Notes: generated by a model not told the origin, from the sequence alone. DNA of 64,000 nt from Actinomycetes bacterium (GCA_021803085.1 JAJZMD010000287.1:1-64000), one strand, 5' to 3'. Positions 16,681 to 24,735 are shown, counted from the stretch's first letter. Numbers and translations are program-made.

Positions 16681-16828
16681 CGTCTCACCGCCCTCGGAAT
16701 CCGTTGCGCTTCAAGTCGTAGTGAGGAGTCCTCCGAAGGAACATCCTGCTCAACGGGTCGGACGACCTTCTCGGCACGGACAGGACGAATTGCACCTTCC
16801 TCGTAGCGCATTGTAGTATTACGTAGGT

Positions 16829-17131
16829 GTGCCTCGTGTGGATTGGAGCAAGCGTGCCGAGTACGTGCGCTCGCGCCACGGTGTGGAGTCAGCATGGGCC
16901 GACGAGGCTGTCGACGATGACCACGCGGTGTGGCTGGTTCCCGACCCGGCAAGCCGTAGCGGCCAATCGGTGAGGGTGATCGGCTACTCGATGTCGGCTC
17001 GGGAGGTGCTCACCGTGATCCTGGTTGACGCTGATGTCGATGTGGAGGAGCGACCCGATGGCGAATGGTGGGGGAGCAACGCCTGGATGGCGAGCGCCCC
17101 AGACCGACGCCACTATGGGAGGGAGAACTGA
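16829..17131 (+). CDS. Putative toxin of a type II toxin-antitoxin pair
   Basis: The 100-residue protein (DWSKRAEYVRSRHGVESAWA, SVRVIGYSMSAREVLTVILV, NAWMASAPDRRHY) resembles a small uncharacterised actinobacterial family that is regularly followed by a ribbon-helix-helix gene, with a BrnT-like size and ending. GTG 16829 lies 10 bases after a TAGTAT -10-like hexamer (16814-16819), so the mRNA may be leaderless. The antitoxin gene follows 2 bases after the stop. Function is inferred from the arrangement and a general likeness only. Confidence 0.6.
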   Translation: MPRVDWSKRAEYVRSRHGVESAWADEAVDDDHAVWLVPDPASRSGQSVRVIGYSMSAREVLTVILVDADVDVEERPDGEWWGSNAWMASAPDRRHYGREN

Positions 17132-17133
17132 CC

Positions 17134-17448
17134 GTGAGCAAGAACATCGACGAGGTGTTGGCCGAGGAGGGCGCGGCGGCCGAGAACTACGAGACTCCCG
17201 ACGCGCTGCCAGAGCGCGTCAGGGTCAGCCGGCCCAACTTGGGACGGCCCACCGTGGTCTCGGTGCGACTGTCGGCGAACGAGCACACTCGGCTGCAGCG
17301 CGCTGCTGAGAACGCGAATCTTCCCGTCTCGACGCTGATCCGCATCTGGGCGCTCGATCGGCTGCGTGCCGAGGAAGAGGGAGGTGCTGTGGATGTAGCG
17401 GAACGCCTTGCCCGACTCGAACGTGCCGTGTTCCAACGTCCCGCGTGA
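17134..17448 (+). CDS. CopG/ribbon-helix-helix antitoxin
   Basis: The 104-residue protein has an N-terminal flexible segment and a ribbon-helix-helix domain (PTVVSVRLSANEHTRLQRAA, LPVSTLIRIWALDRL), with the beta strand TVVSVRLS as the DNA-contacting element. The C-terminal helix VAERLARLERAVF could bind the toxin. GTG 17134 is preceded by GGGAGGGAG. The toxin-first order suits autoregulated BrnT/BrnA-type operons. Confidence 0.7.
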   Translation: MSKNIDEVLAEEGAAAENYETPDALPERVRVSRPNLGRPTVVSVRLSANEHTRLQRAAENANLPVSTLIRIWALDRLRAEEEGGAVDVAERLARLERAVFQRPA

Positions 17449-17506
17449 ACCACGGTCGAGGCTTGCGACGGATCCGGAGCCCGATCTCTGAGTCGAGCCG
17501 GGCAGA

Positions 17507-17640
17507 GTTTCTCGGGGCTGAGCTTGGGGTGTGCCGCGACTGAGTAGGGCAGCTGCCTATGCAGTACATATGCACGACCCCGTGACCAGCGGTTTCGACG
17601 GGTGCATAACCCGATGGTCGCACGATTGTCGGTAACCCCC
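17507..17640 (+). repeat. Conserved block downstream of TA module 1 (copy A)
   Basis: Starting 58 bases after the antitoxin stop, this block matches 21803-21935 after the second TA module. From GAGTAGGGCAGCTGCCT to the GGTCGCACGATTG and CCCCC end it is about 80% identical by eye over 100 bases, with weaker similarity upstream (TTTCTCGGGGC). It lacks a credible plus-strand ORF. Two copies of CTTCACGTTTCG follow at about 17655 and 17679. The stretch up to 17815 holds nothing else recognisable. Confidence 0.75.
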
Positions 17641-17815
17641 GCCACCACCGAGGTCTTCACGTTTCGGTGAGGACCCACTTCACGTTTCGAGCCGTCGTCA
17701 TCGTGCCAGGAGGCTGTGACGCGGTCGGGACCGTCGATCTGGCGCATGGGGCGTGCCCCGCCCTCTCACGGTCGCGCCGGGCCAGCGCGGCACGTTCCCG
17801 CGGAAACGTCTCCGA

Positions 17816-18058
17816 CTACGGGGGTACGTTCGACGATGCCCCGACGAGGTCGCTGAGCGTGGTCCGCCGACGGCGCCGGGTCCGTGGAGGAAACCCCACA
17901 CGCCGGCGACGCTCGTCGTCTGCACGTCGCGCCTCGAAGGCGTCGGCGATCGCGAGATTGCGGACGGCGAGGGCCACAGCGAGGAACAGCGTCGGCCCGA
18001 CGAGGCCCATCAGCCGACACCAACCTTTCCCGATGTCGATCGTGGCGGGATCTTTCAC
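17816..18058 (-). CDS. Hypothetical single-pass membrane protein
   Basis: The 80-residue frame starts at GTG 18058. It has one hydrophobic helix (GLVGPTLFLAVALAVRNLAI) followed by a strongly basic tail (ARRADDERRRRVGF and PRTRRRRRTTL). Codon third positions look coding, but no family is recognised and no strong ribosome site is present. It may be a remnant. Confidence 0.35.
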   Translation of the reverse strand: MKDPATIDIGKGWCRLMGLVGPTLFLAVALAVRNLAIADAFEARRADDERRRRVGFPPRTRRRRRTTLSDLVGASSNVPP

Positions 18059-18149
18059 CCGGGAGTTCGAGCGCTCGACGCCGGTGCGGCGAGCAAAAGA
18101 GCGGCGCCAACGGTAGAAGAGGTCGGCTGGCTGAGGGCGCCGCCAGCAC

Positions 18150-18478
18150 GCTGGGTGACGGTCCGGTGGGGAGTAGCCGCTCGCAGGCTCTCTGGGCGGC
18201 GAGGAGGCGAGCCTTGCTGACCGCTAGCCGTTGGAGGCTCTGTCGTTGCGGCTGGCCGTCCTTCTCGGGGGCTCCAACGCTGGTGGTGGGATGGGGGGAG
18301 AAGTTCGGCACGTCGTGGGTGCGCATGGAGTTGGTGTACGCGGCCAGGCCGCCCGCTTGGCTTTGCCGTGACTCGCGGGGTTGGTGGAGGTGGCGGTCGA
18401 GCCCGTGGCCGCGCCCGGCGTCGACGGGCCGTCACAGGCCGCCACCGACACGCCCAGCGCGAGAGCTCCGGCCGTCAT
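18150..18478 (-). pseudogene. Lipoprotein with a conserved YxxxMRxHxVPNF motif, frameshifted
   Basis: ATG 18478 begins a lipoprotein signal peptide (LMTAGALALGVSVAACDGPS, lipobox VAAC). After about 30 residues the frame is lost. One frame over, the protein continues GGLAAYTNSMRTHDVPNFSP and AAQRACERLLPTG, the conserved core of a lipoprotein family often encoded near ABC/RND efflux genes in actinobacteria. A one-base deletion near 18350 separates the halves. No efflux genes are adjacent. Confidence 0.6.
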
Positions 18479-18813
18479 CAGTCTGGCCCGGCGTAGCGGT
18501 GGGTGCCATCTCGGGCGAAGGTCGGCCTGTCGAGGGTGGTCGTGGGTCGCACGTTCGGGTTCGGTGTCCGGCCTGGCCGCCTCGGGCTGGCGACGTCCCG
18601 GTGCGAGCACGCCACGGGCCGAGGCGATCGGGGCGCTGCGCAGCCACCTCAGCAACACGGCCCGCCGTCCTCGCTCCATGGGGAAGCGCCAGCACGGAAC
18701 CCAACGAAAGGTCGACGGGGCAGGCCGCTGCTCGCGACCATGCCGCCCTCCGGCAGGTGCTGCGATGGCATGGGAGGGTTCGCGTTCCTCGCCGTCATCG
18801 GGCAGGGGCGCCC

Positions 18814-19674
18814 CTACGGAGCCGGCCGTCTGCTTGGCGGAGGCGCGGTGACGTGCGAGAACCCACCAGGAACCGCGATCTTGAGCACCGCCTGGTTGCC
18901 GGCCGTGGCGGGCAACCAGGAGAAGTCCGTCGTCTCGGTGAGATGGCCAGCCGAGGTCGACTCGATCGGCAGGTAGGTCGTCGCGTCCACCCACAGCGTC
19001 GTCAGCTTCGTCATCGGGTGGAGCCCCGAGGTCGCCGTCGTGGACACGAGCCGCAACGCCGCCCGCCCGTCGAGGATGGCATGACCGATGAGGTTGTAGC
19101 GGCCCGCGGCGAGGTTCTGCTCGATGGTCTGCGGGGTGAGCGGCTCGCACGCTACGCCCTCGCTGTTGCGCGACCACCATTGCCTGTTGGCGTAGTCGAT
19201 GATGACCGCCTGGCCGCCCTCGACGAAGACCGTCATAGAGGTCTTGCCACCCACCGCCGTTTCCGTGCGGCACGCCCCGGTGGCGAGGTCCACCCAGGCC
19301 GTCGAGTCGAGCCCGACCACTGACACCGTCGAGCGGACCTCCTCGATGTCGCCGTTCGTACCGGCGAGCGCTCTGGTGACGGCCGTGAGCACCGCCGACG
19401 TGCCCGGTACCACGCCCGGGGGGTGTGACGAGGTGCTCGGAGAGGAGAGCCACCTGGGCACCACCACCACGCCGATCGCCGCCGCGGCTGCCGCACCGGC
19501 GATCGCGAGCAACCAGCCAGCGCGCCGAGGGCGCCAGCGCGCCGGGCCCGGCCGTCCTCGATCCACCGCTCCCATCGAGTGGAAGAGCGCGGCGCGCTGG
19601 CGGATCGCGGCGTCTCGCGAAGGTGGTGCCGTGTCCGGTTCGAGCTGTCCCACGAGTTCAACGAGTCGCTCCAT
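18814..19674 (-). CDS. Membrane anti-sigma factor-like protein (CU044_5270 type)
   Basis: The 286-residue protein has a short cytoplasmic N-terminus (MERLVELVGQLEPDTAPPSR), one transmembrane helix at about residues 52-72 (AGWLLAIAGAAAAAAIGVVV), and an extracytoplasmic domain with LWVDATTYLPIESTSAG, typical of CU044_5270-like partners of ECF sigma factors. There is no HxxxCxxC zinc anti-sigma motif. It starts 2 bases after the sigma factor stop, so the two are co-translated. Confidence 0.75.
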   Translation of the reverse strand: MERLVELVGQLEPDTAPPSRDAAIRQRAALFHSMGAVDRGRPGPARWRPRRAGWLLAIAGAAAAAAIGVVVVPRWLSSPSTSSHPPGVVPGTSAVLTAVTRALAGTNGDIEEVRSTVSVVGLDSTAWVDLATGACRTETAVGGKTSMTVFVEGGQAVIIDYANRQWWSRNSEGVACEPLTPQTIEQNLAAGRYNLIGHAILDGRAALRLVSTTATSGLHPMTKLTTLWVDATTYLPIESTSAGHLTETTDFSWLPATAGNQAVLKIAVPGGFSHVTAPPPSRRPAP

Positions 19675-19676
19675 CG

Positions 19677-20276
19677 CTACTCCTGTTCCTTACACGGCCT
19701 CGACGGCGAGTCGATGCCCTCGATCCCCAGGTGTTCTTCGAGTCGGTGGCGGAGCCGGCTCAGCCGGGACCGGACCGTACCGACGGGGATGCCAAGGGCC
19801 GTCGCGACGTCGAGGTAGCTCAACCCGTCCCAGACATTGAGGAACAGGGCTTCCACATCCTCTTCGGGCTCGGCCAGGAGCAGGCGGGCGAGCACGGCGA
19901 GATCCGCGCGGGCCTCAGCGCGCCGCGCCGCCTGATCGTCCTCGCTCGGCCACCCGGTCCCGACCAGGGCGTGCAGCCGAGCGTAGGCCCGGTCCTCGGC
20001 CGCTCTCGCACGGAGCGCGTCGCGGACGAGGTTGAGGGCAATGCGGTACAGCCACGGAAGCGCGCTCGGCCTGCTCAGGTCGTAGGAGTCGAGGGCCTCG
20101 AACGCCCGCCGGAACGCCTCGCCCGCGAGGTCCTCGGCCATCGATCGCCCGACCCGCCGTTCGCAGAACCGGTAGACCGTGGGGAAGTGACGGTCGAAGA
20201 TCGTGCCGAAGGATGCCGGATCGGTCTGCGCCGCCCGCATCAGCGCCGCATCGTCCTCCGTCGCCACCAGCATCAT
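19677..20276 (-). CDS. ECF-type RNA polymerase sigma factor
   Basis: The 199-residue protein has region 2 (SFGTIFDRHFPTVYRFCERR, then AEDLAGEAFRRAFE, ALPWLYRIALNLVRDALRAR) and region 4 (LFLNVWDGLSYLDVATALGI, PVGTVRSRLSRLRHRLEEHL). It would guide RNA polymerase to stress or envelope genes and be held by the membrane protein encoded next. ATG 20276 gives MMLVATED; the second Met is an alternative. Confidence 0.88.
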   Translation of the reverse strand: MMLVATEDDAALMRAAQTDPASFGTIFDRHFPTVYRFCERRVGRSMAEDLAGEAFRRAFEALDSYDLSRPSALPWLYRIALNLVRDALRARAAEDRAYARLHALVGTGWPSEDDQAARRAEARADLAVLARLLLAEPEEDVEALFLNVWDGLSYLDVATALGIPVGTVRSRLSRLRHRLEEHLGIEGIDSPSRPCKEQE

Positions 20277-20424
20277 CCTGTCTTACGCATCAGGTGCCCA
20301 GGAGTTCCCAAAGGCGGTCGTCAGTTCCCTGAACAGGTGTGACGCGGCCCGAGGTGACCGGGCACAGACCACCTCCCAGCGAGCGACGACGTTCCCCGAC
20401 GGCAACACCGATCACCATCGACGG

Positions 20425-21067
20425 TCATACGGCTAGGCGGACGGCGATCACGTAGCAGAGGAGTGGGACGTCGCCTTCGGACTCGATGCGGAACCGAGCT
20501 GGAGCTGCAAGATCGAAGAGCCGCAGGACTTCGCGGTGATCTTTTTCGGGATGGATGACCGGGTGGGCGCGCGCAGAGCGGAAGCCGGCGAGGAGCAGGC
20601 GGACACCGGGGCGCAGCACACGCCGCATCTCTTGGAGCACCGCCGGCCGGTCGACCTGGTCGATGTGGTGCATGGCCAGGGTGGAGACGATCACGTCGAG
20701 CGAGCCGGCGGTGGCGTCGATGAGTTGGGCGGTGCCGAGGTGGAGCGAGGCGTTTCAGGAAGCCTGTTTTCTGGCGTAGGCCGTGGCGTTCTCGGAGGAG
20801 TCGACGCCAGAGACCTTGCCGTCGGGGCCGACGGCGGCGGCGAGCATGCGGGCGAGATAGCCCCCCGCAGCCGACGTCGAGGACGGTGTCGCCGGCCCGG
20901 GCGCCGCTGAGTGCGACGAGGCGGCGCTACACGTGCCGCCGGCGGCCGAGGAAGGCGAGCTGGGTGATCATCTCGTTGCGTCGAGCGCCCTCGATGGACT
21001 CTCCCTCGGGACCGGAGCGGACATGCAAGAGCCGTTTGAGCACAGGCACTCCTCGTTGTGTGGTCAT
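20425..21067 (-). pseudogene. Class I SAM-dependent methyltransferase, broken
   Basis: Reading from ATG 21067 (MTTQRGVPVLKRLLHVRSGP) there is an in-frame TAG after GRRRHV. The frame resumes with VALSGARAGDTVLDVGCG (motif I), then a one-base insertion in the glycine run, a further in-frame TGA, and finally STLAMHHIDQVDRP, LRPGVRLLLAGFRSARAHPV and an intact C-terminus. Two stops plus a frameshift make a sequencing artefact unlikely. Similar to ubiE/menG-type methyltransferases in general. Confidence 0.75.
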
Positions 21068-21244
21068 TGTCACGAGCGGCCGGGCGTCAACCGAGCAGGA
21101 GGAGCCGGCGAGATGGGAGCGGCGAACTGGGAAGATGTGCTCGAATCTCGCGACCTGCCCACCAGCGGTAGCACCTTCCCACGGGGCCCGAGTCCACCCG
21201 AGGTGCACGACGAGGACCTGAGCGGCGGGCGACTTCACGTAGAC

Positions 21245-21261
21245 GGTATAGTTTCTATACC
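21245..21261. promoter_or_regulatory. Operator of the brnTA operon
   Basis: GGTATAG-TTT-CTATACC is a perfect 7-bp inverted repeat 8 bases before the brnT start, overlapping a TATAGT -10-like hexamer. BrnA-type antitoxins bind such palindromes to repress their own operon. Confidence 0.65.
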
Positions 21262-21269
21262 ATCAAGTC

Positions 21270-21539
21270 GTGGAATTAGAGTTCGACCCGGAGAAGAGCG
21301 CGGCGAATACGGCCAAGCACGGGATCGACTTCGTGCAGGCGCAGGCGCTGTGGGACGACCCGGGTCACGTGGAGGTGCCAGCCCGCACGGTCGGCGAGTC
21401 GCGGTGGCTGGTGGTGGGTCGCATCGACGGAATGCACTGGTCGGCCGTCGTCACGTACCGGGACCAACGTGTCCGGGTCATCTCGGTGCGACGCTCACGG
21501 CCGGAGGAGGTGAGCCTCTATGAAAGAGATGACGACTGA
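21270..21539 (+). CDS. brnT: BrnT-family ribonuclease toxin
   Basis: The 89-residue protein shows the BrnT signature: LEFDPEKSAANTAKHGIDFV, DPGHVEVPARTVGESRWLVV, then VRVISVRRSRPEEVSLYERD. BrnT cleaves RNA and arrests growth. GTG 21270 lies just after the operator, so the transcript is nearly leaderless. The antitoxin gene overlaps the last 20 bases. Confidence 0.88.
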   Translation: MELEFDPEKSAANTAKHGIDFVQAQALWDDPGHVEVPARTVGESRWLVVGRIDGMHWSAVVTYRDQRVRVISVRRSRPEEVSLYERDDD

Positions 21540-21765
21540 GGAGTTCGACGAGCGCTTCGACGCAGCCGAGGATGTGAGCAGCGTCCTTGATGCTGCCGCT
21601 GTCAGACGCCCGGGGCTGGAACAGCGACGGGTGAACGTCGACTTCCCGACGTGGATGATCGAGGCACTCGACGGGGAGGCCAAGCGCCTTGGGGTAACCC
21701 GCCAGTCGATCATCAAGGTGTGGATTGCCGAGCGACTCGAGCAGCGACGAAAGAGCGCCGCGTGA
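21520..21765 (+). CDS. brnA: BrnA-family antitoxin
   Basis: The 81-residue protein begins MKEMTTEEFDERFDAAEDVS, the BrnT-binding part, and ends in a ribbon-helix-helix-like DNA-binding domain (RRVNVDFPTWMIEALDGEAK and LGVTRQSIIKVWIAERL). It neutralises BrnT and represses the operon. The 20-base overlap with brnT supports coupled translation. A conserved non-coding block follows, as after the other TA module. Confidence 0.85.
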   Translation: MKEMTTEEFDERFDAAEDVSSVLDAAAVRRPGLEQRRVNVDFPTWMIEALDGEAKRLGVTRQSIIKVWIAERLEQRRKSAA

Positions 21766-21802
21766 CTGCGGCCGGTCTTCTTCCACGCCTCTAGGTCGGG
21801 AG

Positions 21803-21935
21803 GTTCTCGGGGCCCAGTCGACCTGGGCACGTCGTTGAGTGGGGCAGCTGCCTGTGCAGTGCCTATGCAAGAAGCCGTGAACAGCGAGTTCGTCGGGTGT
21901 ATAAGCCGATGGTCGCACGATTGCGCGTACCCCCC
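21803..21935 (+). repeat. Conserved block downstream of TA module 2 (copy B)
   Basis: This is the partner of 17507-17640. It shares GGGCAGCTGCCT, ATGCA, CCGTGA, ACAGCG, CGTCGGGTG, ATAA, CCGATGGTCGCACGATTG and a terminal C run. It ends 8 bases before an IS21-like end. Confidence 0.75.
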
Positions 21936-21942
21936 GTGAGAA

Positions 21943-21991
21943 TGTCAAGTCGATCTGGCCCCACCGCGCGCGTCCGACTTGGCCCCACCCC
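21943..21991 (+). mobile_element. IS21-like terminal repeats (relic)
   Basis: TGTCAAGTCGATCTGGCCCC and TCCGACTTGGCCCCACC are direct repeats of the AGTCG-(A/C)-(C/T)-TGGCCCCACC type seen at the ends of IS21-family elements. An istB remnant on the minus strand lies 600 bases to the right, with the pRiA4b ORF-3-like gene between. The other end was not found. Confidence 0.5.
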
Positions 21992-22024
21992 GGGGTCGCT
22001 CGGAGGACGGCGTAGCCTGCCGAG

Positions 22025-22588
22025 GTGGCAGCCTCCCAGCCGGTCATCCAGCTCCGTATCCAGCTCGACGAGGTCACGCCAACCGTCTGGAGGCGGTTGC
22101 TGGTGCCGGGAAAGGCCCGGCTATCCCGGCTCCACGACATGATCCAGGCCGCCATGGGCTGGACCAACTCGCACCTGCACAGCTTCACAATCGGCGACAA
22201 GCGCTATGGCACACAGATCGACATCTTCGAGGTGCCCGATGACGGCACCTTGGACGAGAGGGAGCACACCCTGTTCGTGACCCTCGGCGGCGGGGTGCGC
22301 CGCTTCCACTACGAATACGACTTCGGCGACTCGTGGGGCCACGAGATCGTCGTTGAGGAGATCGACTGGGTCCCGTTGGTCTTGAAGCACGGGGTGTGTG
22401 TCGACGGGCAGAACGCGTGTCCGCCCGAGGACGTGGGCGGCGTGCCCGGCTATGCCCGCTTCTTGGAGGCGATCGCCGACCCGTTGGACGAGGAGCACGA
22501 CGACTACCTGGTCTGGGTGGGCCACAAGTTCGACCCGGCCGCCTTCAGCCTGGGCGTGGCCAACGCCGCCTTGCAGCGGGTGCGCTGA
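22025..22588 (+). CDS. Plasmid pRiA4b ORF-3 family protein
   Basis: The 187-residue protein matches the pRiA4b ORF-3-like family: IQLRIQLDEVTPTVWRRLLV, FHYEYDFGDSWGHEIVVEEI and CPPEDVGGVPGYARFLEAIA with the usual DPLDEEHDDYLVWVG ending. Its function is unknown. It is often found near transposases. Here it sits between an IS21 end and an istB remnant, pointing into istB. GTG 22025 was chosen. Confidence 0.85.
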   Translation: MAASQPVIQLRIQLDEVTPTVWRRLLVPGKARLSRLHDMIQAAMGWTNSHLHSFTIGDKRYGTQIDIFEVPDDGTLDEREHTLFVTLGGGVRRFHYEYDFGDSWGHEIVVEEIDWVPLVLKHGVCVDGQNACPPEDVGGVPGYARFLEAIADPLDEEHDDYLVWVGHKFDPAAFSLGVANAALQRVR

Positions 22589-22790
22589 TCAGCGCTTTTT
22601 CTGTTGGCGGGCGCCCCTCAGACGGCCGCTCTCGGTCCCGGTCTCGATGATGTGGGCCCGGAAGGTCAGCCGGTCCACGATGGCGGCTGTTAGCGGCCAC
22701 CAGTCGCGGATCCGACACCACCTGGCCCCACTCGCTGAACGGCAGGTTGGAGGCCACGGCGACGGAGGACTTCTCCTCTGTGGACCAACA
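22589..22790 (-). pseudogene. istB: istB remnant (IS21-family transposition helper ATPase)
   Basis: Only the C-terminal part remains: EKSSVAVASNLPFSEWGQVV and SDPRLVAA, then a frameshift, then TAAIVDRLTFRAHIIETGTE to the stop at 22589-22591. The Walker motifs and istA are gone. It ends 1 base past the stop of the convergent pRiA4b ORF-3-like gene. Confidence 0.75.
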
Positions 22791-22884
22791 GCTACTTCGT
22801 CGCGACCATAGGCGGCGCTCCGCTCGAGGTCATCATCAAGCAATCAAGCAGTGCGTCGCCAACCAGCGCAACGCCTGATCGGAC

Positions 22885-22960
22885 CAGCAGGTCGCCCCTG
22901 CGGGGCGACTCGGCCTCTGCCTCCCCACGGCTGAAGCCGGGGGCTTCCCGCCCCACACCC
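22885..22960. repeat. Hairpin-rich relic sequence
   Basis: TCGCCCC-TGC-GGGGCGA (22891-22907) is a perfect 7-bp hairpin. CGGCTGAAGCCG follows about 20 bases later. The ACGGCTGAAGCCG type occurs at the ends of IS200/IS605-like elements, but no transposase is present. The rest of 22800-23050 holds nothing recognisable. Confidence 0.35.
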
Positions 22961-23049
22961 CATTCCGGTGAGTCCTGGAAACCCGATTGCGGCGCTGACC
23001 AGCATCCACGGATGGTCCACCCACCGCGGTACGACCGGGGGTGAGAAGC

Positions 23050-23150
23050 TGGGCGCCGGTATCTCATCAGGCCGCGTACCTGTGGTGCTACTGCACGATG
23101 CCCTTACCGAGAAGCCCCAGTTCAAGCGGTGTATCGTGTTTTTGGAACCT
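23050..23150 (-). repeat. Dispersed relic repeat, copy 2
   Basis: On the minus strand TTGAACTGGGGCTTCTCGGT then GCAGTAGCACCAC matches the copy at 16585-16680. Its left part abuts the relE remnant on the opposite strand. Confidence 0.5.
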
Positions 23151-23344
23151 ACACGCTCGCCGAGGACCCCCGCCGGGTCGGGGCGCCGCTGCGCAAGCCG
23201 TTCGAAGGGCAATGGCGGGCACGTCGAGGCGAGTACCGCGTCCGCGACCGCATCGACGGCGAGACGCGCACCGTCTACGTTCTCGATGTCGACCACCGCG
23301 GACCCGCTGTCGGTGACCTCGACGCTGCGCTCGCGCCGGCGTGA
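23129..23344 (+). pseudogene. RelE/ParE-type toxin remnant
   Basis: GTG 23129 opens a 71-codon frame with LAEDPRRVGAPLRKPFEGQW, RARRGEYRVRDRIDGETRTV and YVLDVDHR, the C-terminal two thirds of a RelE-family fold. The N-terminal strand-helix region is replaced by unrelated residues, and the normal ending after DVDHR is replaced by GPAVGDLDAALAPA. A second RelE relic lies at 28640-28755. Confidence 0.6.
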
Positions 23345-23594
23345 GGCCGAGAACCGGCTATTGGAACTCAAAGCCGTGGTGGACCAGCTCCGATCCGTGC
23401 TCTGTGATGAGCCGGCGCGGCTTTGGCTGCGCTGCCCGAACCCCGACCTCGACTGGCGAAAGCCCCTGGAGCTGATCACCGTCGGCGCTCGCTGCCTGTC
23501 GAACGGCTTTCCGTTTCGTTTTCACCTGAGCCCGTTCCAGTTTCTGCCGCTCATGCTGGCGCTTGCCGACGGAGCTGCCCGCCGGGAGACCTGA
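23286..23594 (+). pseudogene. Remnant of a MbcA/ParS-like antitoxin
   Basis: The 102-residue frame overlaps the relE remnant. Its middle, LCDEPARLWLRCPNPDLDWR and KPLELI, matches the toxin-binding domain of Xre/MbcA/ParS antitoxins (consensus ARxWLxxPNPxL...P). After ELI the frame departs from the family, and only LALADGA near the end looks native, so a frameshift is likely. No RES-type toxin gene is adjacent. The next 200 bases hold nothing identified. Confidence 0.4.
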
Positions 23595-23790
23595 GCGACG
23601 CGGGCCCGCCTCGTGCGCAACTGTCCAGAACGCGGCCCGCAGTACGGACCGATACGACGAACGACGACACTCCTCCGTCGGACTTGCTCTGGCACGGCAG
23701 GACGAGAGGCTCCGTTCGAATCGGGCCGACTCGGTTCGGCGCAGCTCCGGTGGCGCGCCGGCCGGCGCGCACGGCTTGCAGCAGTCGCCA

Positions 23791-24735
23791 TCACCCGTAC
23801 TCGCTGATGAGCTGCTCATGGAGATCCCCACTGGCGGTGGGGTGACGCAGCTTCGACATGGCGCGCGCTTCGATCTGGCGGATCCGCTCGCGGGTGAGTC
23901 CGAAGCAGAGGCCGACCTCTTCGAGGGTGCGCGGCTCCGCGCGGTCCAGGCCGTACCTGAGGCGGATGATCTCTCGTTCTCGCTCGTCGAGGGTGACAAG
24001 CATCTTGGACACCTCGGCCGGCAACAGGGCGGCTACGGCAGCCTCGGGTGGCGACACCGCTCCTCGGTCTTCCAGCACGTCCCCCAGCTCGGCGTCACTG
24101 TCATGGCCCAATGGCTCAGAAAGCGAGCCGGGCGTGGCCGCGTGGTGGAGGATGTCGACGACCCTCTCGACGCTCACTTCGAGGTCGGTGGCCAGCTCGG
24201 AGATGCTCGGCCGCCGGCCGAGCGTGGCTTCAAGGCGAGCCCGGCTCTTGAGCGTCTGGTTGAGGAGGTCGCTCGCATGTACGGGGAGCCGAATGGTTCG
24301 CCCGCCGTTGGCGATTCCCCGGGTGATCGCCTGGCGGATCCACCAGGTGGCATAGGTGGAGAACTTGAAACCCTTTCGCCAGTCGAACTTCTCGACTGCG
24401 TGCAGGAGCCCGAGGTTGCCCTCTTGGATCAGGTCCAGCAGTGGCAGATCGGTGCCCTGGTACCTCTTGGCGATCGACACCACGAGACGGAGGTTGCCCT
24501 TGACGAAGGCCTCCACCGCGGCGTCCCCCACCCGTATCGCCCGGCGAAGGTCACGGACGCGGGCAGGGCTGCGGTCCCCGCCTGCGGCCAGCTCGGCACG
24601 AGCGTGGCGACCCGCCTCGGCTTCTTGGGCGAGCCGGGTCTCGTCGTCTTTCGTGAGTAGCCGGTGGCGCCCGACTTCGTTCAGATACAAACGGACCAGG
24701 TCCTGGTCGGGCATCTGCGCAGGCTTCTTGGGCAC
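23791..24735 (-). CDS. sigB: SigB/RpoD-like group 2 sigma factor
   Basis: The 314-residue protein contains region 1.2 (DQDLVRLYLNEVGRHRLLTK), region 2 (VEAFVKGNLRLVVSIAKRYQ, LLDLIQEGNLGLLHAVEKFD, FKFSTYATWWIRQAITRGIA), region 3 (IRLPVHASDLLNQTLKSRAR) and region 4 (ERIRQIEARAMSKLRHP, which includes the helix-turn-helix). It lacks the long acidic region 1.1 of housekeeping RpoD. It diverges from the helicase gene. Confidence 0.88.
   Translation of the reverse strand: MPKKPAQMPDQDLVRLYLNEVGRHRLLTKDDETRLAQEAEAGRHARAELAAGGDRSPARVRDLRRAIRVGDAAVEAFVKGNLRLVVSIAKRYQGTDLPLLDLIQEGNLGLLHAVEKFDWRKGFKFSTYATWWIRQAITRGIANGGRTIRLPVHASDLLNQTLKSRARLEATLGRRPSISELATDLEVSVERVVDILHHAATPGSLSEPLGHDSDAELGDVLEDRGAVSPPEAAVAALLPAEVSKMLVTLDEREREIIRLRYGLDRAEPRTLEEVGLCFGLTRERIRQIEARAMSKLRHPTASGDLHEQLISEYG

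Noticed and set aside
16441-16720. A possible plus-strand gene (VFGPGLGAVDLAAEGRQVYE and on)
   Set aside because: It is interrupted by a stop at about 16598, contains the perfect hairpin and matches no family; treated as relic sequence.
23700-23740. A TTCGAAT word suggesting a tRNA T-loop
   Set aside because: The flanking bases do not form a T-stem and no acceptor or anticodon arm is present.
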